Below are positions 55,646-64,000 of a stretch of DNA of 64,000 nt, piece by piece (position 1 is the first letter of the stretch; every line of letters begins with the position of its first letter). The notes beneath the pieces are model-generated. The model was not told where the DNA came from. It searched no databases and was given only the letters and a program-made list of their open reading frames with translations. The stretch spans positions 310,001 to 374,000 of the forward strand of contig NZ_POUL01000005.1 in assembly GCF_002890895.1 (NCBI RefSeq). Direction: 5' to 3'. The DNA comes from Stutzerimonas stutzeri (GTDB taxonomy: Bacteria > Pseudomonadota > Gammaproteobacteria > Pseudomonadales > Pseudomonadaceae). The position numbers and the translations under genes are program-made.

Positions 55646-55728
55646 GCAGGCGCTTGCGCAAAGACGCCCCCCCGCGCTGGCTACAGCCGTGATCGTGGTA
55701 GGGCCTACCCCTGGCGCTTACCCAGGGA

Positions 55729-56982
55729 TCAGTGAGAGCGGTCCGTATCGCGCGTGCAGATCCGCCGAACCAGCCTGCCAATGCTCAGTCCCTGTACCAG
55801 GATCGAGAACAGCACCACCAGATAGGTGATGTTCAGCAGCAGATTGCGCTCGTCGCTGGCTGGCAGCGCCAGCACTAGCGCTACAGAAATGCCGCCTCGC
55901 AGCCCGCCCCAGGTGAGGATGCGCACGGTGCCGTTGGGCAGTGCGCGGCCCATTACGCGCAACAGAAAGGCTGCCGGACCGACTGCCACCAGGCGGGTGC
56001 CAAGGATGAGGAGGGTGACGCACAGCGCAATCAGCAGGTACTGCGCGCTGAATGGCAGTAGCACCAACTCCATGCCGATCAGCACGAAGAGCACTGCGTT
56101 GAGAATCTCGTCGAGTAGCTCCCAGAAGTTATCGAGGTTGTCCCGGGTGTGATCCGACATGGCATGCCGGCGCCCCTGGTTACCGATGATCAGTCCGGCC
56201 ACCACCATGGCGATGGGGCCGGAGACGTGCAGGTGCGTGGCCAGGGTATAGCCGCCCAGCACCAGCGCGAGGGTCAGCAAGACCTCCACCTGGTATTGGT
56301 CGATGCTCTTTAGCAGGGCAAAGGTCAATGCGCCAAGCAGAGCGCCGAGCAAGATGCCCCCTCCGGCTTCCTCGACGAACAACCATATGGCTTCCCCCGC
56401 GCCGGGCGCTTCGCCGCGGGCGAGCACGCCCAACAGCACGGTGAACACCACGACTGCGACCCCGTCGTTGAACAGCGACTCGCCGACGATAGTGGTCTCC
56501 AGTGCCTTCGGCGCGCCGGCCGAACGCATGATGCCGAGCACGGCGATGGGGTCGGTTGGCGAAATAAGCGCGCCGAACAGCAGGCAGTAGAGCAGCGGCG
56601 GCTGGAGTCCGAAAAGGTCAAGGATCCACCAGCTGCCCAAGCCGATCACGGCCGTGGAAAACAGCACCCCGACTGTAGCCAGTAGACCGATCGCCCAGCG
56701 GCGGGCGCGCAAATCGGTCAGATTGATATGTAGGGCGCCCGCGAAAAGCAGAAACGACAACATCCCGTCCATCAACAGGTGATTGAAGTCGATTCGCCCG
56801 ACCAACGCCTCGATCTGCGCTTCCAGCTCCGGCAGACCCAACACCGCCAACCCATGCAACAGCAGCGAAAACACCAGCGCCGTGGCCATCACGCCGATGG
56901 TGGGTGGCAAGCCAATGAAACGGTAGTTGAGGTAGGCGAGCAGCGCCGTAAGGCTGATGAAAATGGCCGAGATTTCTAGCAT
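55729..56982 (-). CDS. NhaP-type cation:proton antiporter (CPA1 family)
   Basis: A 417-residue membrane protein with about 12 helices that exchanges sodium or potassium for protons. The transport motif GALISPTDPIAVLGIMRSAG near residue 150 and FNDGVAVVVFTVL near residue 175 are the CPA1/NhaP signatures, and GLRGGISVALVLALP near residue 365 is another. GAGGA lies 5 nt before the ATG. It is a single-gene unit divergent from the small secreted-protein gene at 57154. Confidence 0.93.
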   Translation of the reverse strand: MLEISAIFISLTALLAYLNYRFIGLPPTIGVMATALVFSLLLHGLAVLGLPELEAQIEALVGRIDFNHLLMDGMLSFLLFAGALHINLTDLRARRWAIGLLATVGVLFSTAVIGLGSWWILDLFGLQPPLLYCLLFGALISPTDPIAVLGIMRSAGAPKALETTIVGESLFNDGVAVVVFTVLLGVLARGEAPGAGEAIWLFVEEAGGGILLGALLGALTFALLKSIDQYQVEVLLTLALVLGGYTLATHLHVSGPIAMVVAGLIIGNQGRRHAMSDHTRDNLDNFWELLDEILNAVLFVLIGMELVLLPFSAQYLLIALCVTLLILGTRLVAVGPAAFLLRVMGRALPNGTVRILTWGGLRGGISVALVLALPASDERNLLLNITYLVVLFSILVQGLSIGRLVRRICTRDTDRSH

Positions 56983-57153
56983 GGAGTCCTCAAGTCAGCG
57001 TCCGTAGGCTGCAAAGAGTGGACTGGATGAGGGCGCAAATGGTGCCGAGCGAATCATGCGCTTGGCGAATCGCGAACTCGGTCAACGACTGGGCGGTCGA
57101 ACGCTAAGGTTCGGTGAACCTCGCCGGGCGAGTGACCCTCAGGAGCTGCCAAC

Positions 57154-57588
57154 ATGAACCTCTTGTTTCGTTCTGTTCTGCTAGTCATTACGGCCGGGTT
57201 GAGCCTGCCGGCTGCCGCCAATTCCTGCTATGTCAGCGCCGAAACCTCCGGCGCAGTGCCGCCGCCGGTGGTGACCGAGAAGTGCTTTCGCTACGAGGGC
57301 ATGGGCGACAACAACATCGATTGGGTCTGTCAAAACAACGAGGCGGTGAAGAATTCTCGCCGGGAGATCCTCGGCAGTTGCCCATCCGGTCATTTCGGCG
57401 TCTGTACGGCTGCGTTGACGCCCGCAACCCTGGCCAACGAACGCGCCACCGGTAGCCAGGCGACCAGCACGCCCGCGCCCACCACGGTGCCCGAGCAGGC
57501 GCGCATCATCACCTACTACTACAAGGCAACCGACCACGCTCAGGCCAAGATCGACTGTGAAAGTGCGGGTGGTGAATGGTCGCAGTAG
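57154..57588 (+). CDS. Hypothetical small exported Cys-containing protein
   Basis: A 144-residue protein of unrecognised family. A Sec signal peptide is evident (about residues 1-22, ending PAAA). The mature part has six cysteines (NSCYVS, TEKCFRY, DWVCQN, GSCPSG, GVCTAA, KIDCES), which suggests disulfides in the periplasm or outside the cell. A Thr/Pro/Ala-rich linker (about 97-115) precedes a C-terminal ITYYYKATDHAQAKIDC segment. AGGAG lies 8 nt before the ATG. Real coding is likely from codon use and signal; function is unknown. Confidence 0.7.
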   Translation: MNLLFRSVLLVITAGLSLPAAANSCYVSAETSGAVPPPVVTEKCFRYEGMGDNNIDWVCQNNEAVKNSRREILGSCPSGHFGVCTAALTPATLANERATGSQATSTPAPTTVPEQARIITYYYKATDHAQAKIDCESAGGEWSQ

Positions 57589-57660
57589 GCGGATGAGGTT
57601 TGGTGATACGGCTGGCAGGGGCGATAATCGCCGGCCGTTGTATTTGCGAGTAGTCGAACC

Positions 57661-58110
57661 ATGAAGTTGTTGCCGTTGAGTGTGTCGCTGGTCACCGTGT
57701 TGGCGCTGTTGGCTGGCTGTGATCGCATCGATCCCGATTCTCCTCTCGGCAAGCGCAAGGCCATCTACCAGCAGATGCTCGACGTCAAGGAGGACCTGGG
57801 CGGCATGCTGCGCGGTCGCCTGCCTTTCGATCCGGAAGGCTTCACCAGCGGAGCGGCGAAGCTTGATCAGTTGTCCCGCCAGCCTTGGCAGTACTACCCA
57901 GAAGTCAAGGAAGCGCAGAGCGATGCCCGTGACGACGTCTGGCAACAGCAGGCGCGGTTCAAGCAGATGGCACGTGAACTCGAGGCCCGCACTGCCGCGC
58001 TCGTGGCAGCGACCACACAGACGGCGGTGACTGCGGAAAGTGTCGCGCCGGCATTTCAGCAGGTCGAAGATGCCTGCGAAGCCTGCCACAAGGAATTTCG
58101 CGCCTATTGA
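57661..58110 (+). CDS. Cytochrome c'-like lipoprotein
   Basis: A 149-residue predicted lipoprotein: lipobox LLAGC (Cys20), then a four-helix-bundle-like sequence and a C-terminal heme-binding CEACHKEF, the placement typical of class II cytochromes (cytochrome c' and c556). Such proteins bind NO or act in electron transfer. Membrane tethering by lipidation is predicted rather than free periplasmic export. It follows the exported Cys-protein gene by 72 bp; whether they act together is unknown. Confidence 0.82.
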   Translation: MKLLPLSVSLVTVLALLAGCDRIDPDSPLGKRKAIYQQMLDVKEDLGGMLRGRLPFDPEGFTSGAAKLDQLSRQPWQYYPEVKEAQSDARDDVWQQQARFKQMARELEARTAALVAATTQTAVTAESVAPAFQQVEDACEACHKEFRAY

Positions 58111-58131
58111 TCATGTGGGCGTCGAACGCTG

Positions 58132-58512
58132 TCAGTGCTTGGCCGCTTCCAGTTGCTTGCGCGCCTGATCTAGGCGCCGCTTGCTCACCTCGATCACCCG
58201 CTGATCACCCGTTCCCAACGCCTCGCGCAGCTGCGCTTCGCGCGTCGTCGCCAGGCGCATCGCGCGTTCGATTTCAGCGTGGTTGGGCTGCAGTGGGACT
58301 ACACCACTGCAGCGCTCGGTCAGGTTTTGCAGCTGAGCTTCCAGTAAAACGCGTTGACCGCTGTCGCCCTTCAGGCGGGCGTCCTTTATCTGCTGGCTGA
58401 TGTGCTCGCGCTGAGCGCTGCACGTGGCATCCGTCTCTGCGGCGGCCATCGCTGGCTGATTCACGCAAAGGCAGAACAGCATAGAAACGAGGAGATTGTG
58501 CCGGCCGGTCAT
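58132..58512 (-). CDS. DUF1090 family exported protein
   Basis: A 126-residue protein with a signal peptide (about residues 1-23, ending AMAA). The mature helical region has DATCSAQREHISQQIKDAR and LQNLTERCSG, the paired-Cys pattern of DUF1090 (YqjC-like) proteins, and a charged C-terminal helix. Function is unknown; E. coli YqjC belongs to an envelope/osmotic-stress gene group. The ATG at 58512 has AAGGAC 7 nt upstream; the longer frame to 58671 overlaps the ligB tail and is rejected. Confidence 0.82.
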   Translation of the reverse strand: MTGRHNLLVSMLFCLCVNQPAMAAAETDATCSAQREHISQQIKDARLKGDSGQRVLLEAQLQNLTERCSGVVPLQPNHAEIERAMRLATTREAQLREALGTGDQRVIEVSKRRLDQARKQLEAAKH

Positions 58513-58570
58513 GCACAGGTCCTTTTTTTGTTGTGATGTCATATGACTGGAGGCGAGCGGTGAAGTGCCG

Positions 58571-60259
<1,689 letters not shown>

Positions 60260-60308
60260 TCATTGAGGTCGGCACATTCTGCCCCCCATGCTCAGCTGCG
60301 GCCGTGCG

Positions 60309-61643
60309 CTAGCGCATGTTGAACAGTTCCTGATGGAAATCGCTGGCCGGCAGGCCGTGCTCGGTCAGGTCATGGCGCAGTTCGCTGCCGAAGCGGGCCG
60401 GCCCGCAGAACCAAACGTCGCGGTTTTGCCAGTCGGGGACCAGCTGGCGAACCCGTGCTGGCGTAAGCCGGCCCTGTTCGGCTGTCGTCAGGACGTGCAG
60501 GCGTATGCGGGCTGCTTCCGCCAGCGCTTCCAGGCCCGCGATGAAGCCCTGGTCCGGTGCACCGGTGCAGTAGAAAAGATCGACTTGGTGGCGTTGCTCT
60601 TTATCCGCCGCCAGCGCCTGCAGTTGGCCGATGAAAGGCGCAATGCCAATGCCGCCGGCAATCCAGATCTGTGCTGGTGCGCGTCCGCGAAAATCAAAAC
60701 AGCCGTAAGGGCCTTCTATCGTGACGGCATCGCCGCTGTGCAATGTTTGCGGCAGGGTGCGGGTGTAGTCACCGATGCCTTTTATCGAGAACGACAGCTG
60801 GCCGTCGTTCTGCCAGGCACTGGAGACGCTGAACGGGTGCGGGCCTTCAGTCTCGTCAAACGTGACAAAGGCGAACTGCCCCGGCGTGTGCCCCGGCCAG
60901 GCGCCGTCCAACATTATGTGCACCTGCAAAACGCGGTTGTCGGCGTGGTAGGTGAGTTCTTCAATGTGGCCGACCACCTGATGTCTGCGACCTACCCGAC
61001 GCAACAACGAGACGCCCGCCGCGAACGAGCCGGCGGCAAGTAGCAAAGCCATGGTGGCGCCCAACACTGAAGACCAGTAGGCCGGTGGCATCAGCATCAC
61101 GCTGTGCGCTACCAGCACCAGATAGACCAGGCCCAGCCAGCGATGCGTCTTGAAGAACCAGCGATAGGGGAACTGCTTGAGCAGCGCGAGGATGATTAGC
61201 AGCGCGGCCAGGTAGAACGCCCACTCACCGATGTCCTCGGCGAAACCGCGCTGCTGGTGGAGCCAATCGATCAGCCCTTCCTGGATCTGACCCGCGCCGC
61301 GTCGCGCTGGAGGTTGGAGCCAGCCCAAATCCACCAGCCATTTAGGAATTTGCGCCCACCCCCAATGCACTGCCGATACCACCAAGGCGGCGATGCCCAG
61401 CCATTTATGCAACCGGTAGTTCTTGTCCAGTCCGCCCAGCAGGCGCTCCAGCCACTGTGGGCGGATGGCGAGGTAGATCGCCGCGCTCATGGCGGTGATG
61501 GCAAGAGCGCCACTGTAATGAACCATGTCTGCGCGCAGCGGCCAGAAACGGGAGTAGTCGACTGGGACGACGCCAGCTGTGGTGAGCCAAAGAACGGTTA
61601 CGGTTGTGAACAGCGTGACGAAGGCCAGTCTGATCCGCTGCAT
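60309..61643 (-). CDS. Ferric reductase-like flavocytochrome
   Basis: A 444-residue membrane oxidoreductase with six predicted helices in an FRD heme-b domain (about 1-205; heme histidines in YRLHKWLGI, SAVHWGW, FKTHRWLG and LVAHSVML). A ferredoxin-reductase part follows: the FAD segment PHPFSVSSA, the NAD region IWIAGGIGIAPFIGQL, and the C-terminal VWFCGPARFG. It is likely to pass NAD(P)H electrons across the membrane to ferric chelates or another acceptor. AGGAGG lies 9 nt before the ATG at 61643. Confidence 0.9.
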   Translation of the reverse strand: MQRIRLAFVTLFTTVTVLWLTTAGVVPVDYSRFWPLRADMVHYSGALAITAMSAAIYLAIRPQWLERLLGGLDKNYRLHKWLGIAALVVSAVHWGWAQIPKWLVDLGWLQPPARRGAGQIQEGLIDWLHQQRGFAEDIGEWAFYLAALLIILALLKQFPYRWFFKTHRWLGLVYLVLVAHSVMLMPPAYWSSVLGATMALLLAAGSFAAGVSLLRRVGRRHQVVGHIEELTYHADNRVLQVHIMLDGAWPGHTPGQFAFVTFDETEGPHPFSVSSAWQNDGQLSFSIKGIGDYTRTLPQTLHSGDAVTIEGPYGCFDFRGRAPAQIWIAGGIGIAPFIGQLQALAADKEQRHQVDLFYCTGAPDQGFIAGLEALAEAARIRLHVLTTAEQGRLTPARVRQLVPDWQNRDVWFCGPARFGSELRHDLTEHGLPASDFHQELFNMR

Positions 61644-61724
61644 ACAAGGCCCCTCCTGTTGTGCCGACGGCATGAGCAGCATGCGCTTGCGATACGGCTG
61701 TGGGCATGATCGTTATCAACGGCA

Positions 61725-61744
61725 TTGATTAGTGAGCTAATCAA
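61725..61744. promoter_or_regulatory. Perfect 8-4-8 palindrome, candidate operator
   Basis: Half-sites TTGATTAG (61725-61732) and CTAATCAA (61737-61744) are perfect inverted repeats around TGAG in the gap between the divergent flavocytochrome and ABC operons. A -10-like TACAAT (61753-61758) follows on the plus strand, so a bound repressor would cover the -35 region. The form suits a MarR/TetR-type regulator; none is encoded nearby. Confidence 0.6.
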
Positions 61745-61791
61745 CAGCGCCGTACAATCGTCAGCCAAATGTTTTGCGGAGTGATTCATCT

Positions 61792-62717
<926 letters not shown>

Positions 62718-62721
<4 letters not shown>

Positions 62722-63479
62722 ATTTCCATGCAATCCGCGCCATCTATCTGTTCGAGTTGGCGCGCACCTGGCGCACGCTGTTGCAAAGCATCGCCACCCC
62801 GGTCATTTCCACATCGCTGTATTTCGTGGTCTTCGGTTCGGCCATCGGTTCGCGCATGGAGGCGATGCACGGCATTCCCTACGGCGCCTTTATCATTCCC
62901 GGCCTGATCATGATGGCGCTGCTCACCGAGAGCATTTCCAACGCATCGTTCGGCATCTACATGCCGCGCTATTCCGGCACGATCTACGAAGTGCTGTCGG
63001 CGCCAGTGTCGTATCTGGAGATCGTGATCGGCTACGTGGGCGCTGCAGCAACCAAGTCGATCATTCTCGGCCTGGTGATCCTTCTCACGGCGCGCTTGTT
63101 CGTCGATTACGAGATCGCTCATCCCTTTGTGATGGCGCTGTTCCTGGTGCTGACGGCGGTGACCTTCTGCCTGTTCGGTTTCATCATCGGCATCTGGGCG
63201 GATGGCTGGGAAAAGCTGCAAATCGTTCCATCGCTGATCGTCATGCCGCTGGCTTTTCTGGGCGGCAGTTTCTACTCCATCGAGATGCTTCCGCCGCTCT
63301 GGCAGAAGGTCACGCTGTTCAACCCGGTGGTGTACCTGATCAGCGGCTTTCGCTGGAGCTTCTACGGCGTTTCCGACGTTAACGTCGGCATCAGCCTGGC
63401 CATGACGCTGGGCTTCCTGGCGCTGTGCCTCGGGTTGATCTGGTGGATCTTCAAGACGGGCTATCGGTTGAAGAACTAG
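62718..63479 (+). CDS. ABC-2 type transporter permease
   Basis: A 253-residue membrane protein with six predicted helices and the ABC-2 C-terminal signature [34 protein letters not shown]. It is partner of the ATPase encoded immediately upstream. Substrate is unknown; homologues are loosely called multidrug or lipid-type exporters. A strong terminator lies 9 bp after the stop. Confidence 0.93.
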
Positions 63480-63487
63480 CCTGAATG

Positions 63488-63527
63488 AAAAAGCCCCGCT
63501 CAGCTTTTGCTGGCGGGGCTTTTTTTG
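63488..63527. terminator. Bidirectional terminator between the ABC operon and metK
   Basis: AAAAAGCCCCGC (63488-63499) pairs with GCGGGGCTTTTT (63513-63524). An inner AGC-TTTT-GCT mini-stem sits in the loop, and a T-run continues to 63527. The A-run on the other side gives a T-tail on the minus strand for metK, whose stop is at 63545. Confidence 0.92.
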
Positions 63528-63544
63528 TGCCGGCGGACTGTGTT

Positions 63545-64000
63545 TTACAGGCCAGCAGCGGCGCGCAGGGCGTCGGCTTTGTCGGTCTTTTCCCAGGTGA
63601 AGGCGGTGAAGGTGTCGCCACCGACCGTCATTTCAACTGGAGTACGCCCGAAGTGGCCATAGGCTGCGGTGGCTTTGTACATCGGGTGCAACAGGTCGAG
63701 CATGGTGGTGATTGCGTACGGACGCAGATCGAAATGCTCGCGGACCAGGGCGACGATCTTCTCGTCGCTGAGCTTGCCAGTGCCGAAGGTGTTGATCGAA
63801 ATCGACGTCGGCTGGGCCACGCCGATGGCGTAGGAGACCTGAATTTCGCAACGCTCGGCCAGGCCGGCGGCGACGATATTCTTCGCCACGTAACGACCGG
63901 CGTAGGCGGCCGAACGGTCGACCTTGGATGGGTCCTTGCCGGAGAACGCGCCGCCGCCATGACGGGCCATGCCGCCATAGGTGTCGACAATGATCTTGCG
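63545..64000 (-). CDS. metK: S-adenosylmethionine synthetase, 3' part
   Basis: The C-terminal ~152 residues of MetK, which makes SAM from methionine and ATP. The reading frame runs off the right edge, so the start is not in the window. The visible part contains [35 protein letters not shown] (the phosphate/K+ binding region), [13 protein letters not shown] and the C-terminal YGHFGR block. It reaches the normal C-terminus (RAAAGL). The gene converges on the ABC exporter operon. Confidence 0.97.
   Translation of the reverse strand, partial: RKIIVDTYGGMARHGGGAFSGKDPSKVDRSAAYAGRYVAKNIVAAGLAERCEIQVSYAIGVAQPTSISINTFGTGKLSDEKIVALVREHFDLRPYAITTMLDLLHPMYKATAAYGHFGRTPVEMTVGGDTFTAFTWEKTDKADALRAAAGL

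Larger units (their letters stand above)
55177..55728. other. Long intergenic gap between dctP and the antiporter gene
   Basis: About 550 bp without a confident gene. It contains an Anr/FNR-type box at 55513-55526 and a tiny ORF with a strong ribosome site at 55561-55645. It must also hold the dctP promoter, which I cannot place. Base composition is less coding-like than the neighbours. No repeat or transposon end is seen. Confidence 0.6.

Noticed and set aside
57181..58089. 302-codon minus-strand frame covering the exported Cys-protein and cytochrome genes
   Set aside because: The plus-strand frames have signal peptides, ribosome sites and a CxxCH motif; the antisense frame has none.
61705..61730. 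Fur-box-like stretch upstream of the flavocytochrome
   Set aside because: Only about 10 of 16 aligned positions match and there is no clean repeat of GATAAT hexamers. The adjacent perfect palindrome is the stronger signal.

Overview
The window is a 64 kb piece of chromosome from a gammaproteobacterium of the Pseudomonas / Stutzerimonas (P. stutzeri-like) group. This is inferred from the high G+C content, the protein families present, and a gene order that closely follows the P. aeruginosa PA0378-PA0432 block as I remember it: mtgA, thiSG, trmB, hemW, rdgB, metWX, yggT, proC, yggS, pilTU, pyrC'BR, yqgF, yqgE, tonB, gshB, pilGHIJK-chpABC, rsmE, bioA, yceI, an RND efflux operon, rhlE, metF, ahcY. 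I see no phage, insertion sequence, CRISPR array, rRNA or tRNA.

Layout. 0-5 kb: cell-wall transglycosylase, DUF423 membrane protein, thiamine thiazole genes thiS/thiG, tRNA methyltransferase trmB, and a DUF1329 exported protein. 5-13.6 kb (minus strand): DUF3392, hemW, rdgB, DUF4426, metW, metX, a dynamin-like GTPase, yggT, proC and yggS. 13.7-16 kb: the type IV pilus retraction ATPases pilT and pilU. 16-18 kb: a two-gene DNA-repair-like module (DUF4130/TIGR03915 plus a radical SAM protein) preceded by a candidate LexA box. 18-24.5 kb: a TM2 protein, then the minus-strand run gshB, tonB, yqgE, ruvX, pyrR, pyrB, pyrC'. 24.7-37.9 kb: the complete Pil-Chp chemosensory operon that controls twitching and surface sensing, including a 2400-residue ChpA with an 11-copy hexanucleotide repeat. 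38-41.5 kb: rsmE, bioA, a cytochrome b561 and a YceI protein. 41.7-47.5 kb: an RND multidrug efflux operon (MexAB-OprM / TtgABC type) with a TtgR-like operator but no regulator gene beside it. 47.5-52.2 kb: a RhlE-type RNA helicase, metF, and ahcY with a promoter and an SAH riboswitch. 52.2-58.5 kb looks accessory: a TRAP transporter, a long gap holding an Anr/FNR-type box, an NhaP-type antiporter, and small exported proteins including a c'-type cytochrome. 58.5-64 kb: ligB, a ferric-reductase-like flavocytochrome, an ABC-2 exporter, and the 3' part of metK cut by the window edge.

How the genes work together. Two themes recur. Surface motility is covered by pilTU, pilGHIJK-chpABC and a neighbouring tonB. 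The methionine/SAM cycle is covered by metX, metW, metF, ahcY under an SAH riboswitch, and metK. The observations most worth following are the LexA box before the radical SAM/DUF4130 pair, the orphan TtgR-type operator, the perfect 8-4-8 palindrome between the ferric reductase and ABC operons, the ChpA microsatellite, and the Anr box next to a tiny ORF in the 55.2-55.7 kb gap. All functions come from reading sequence and motifs; no database search was possible.
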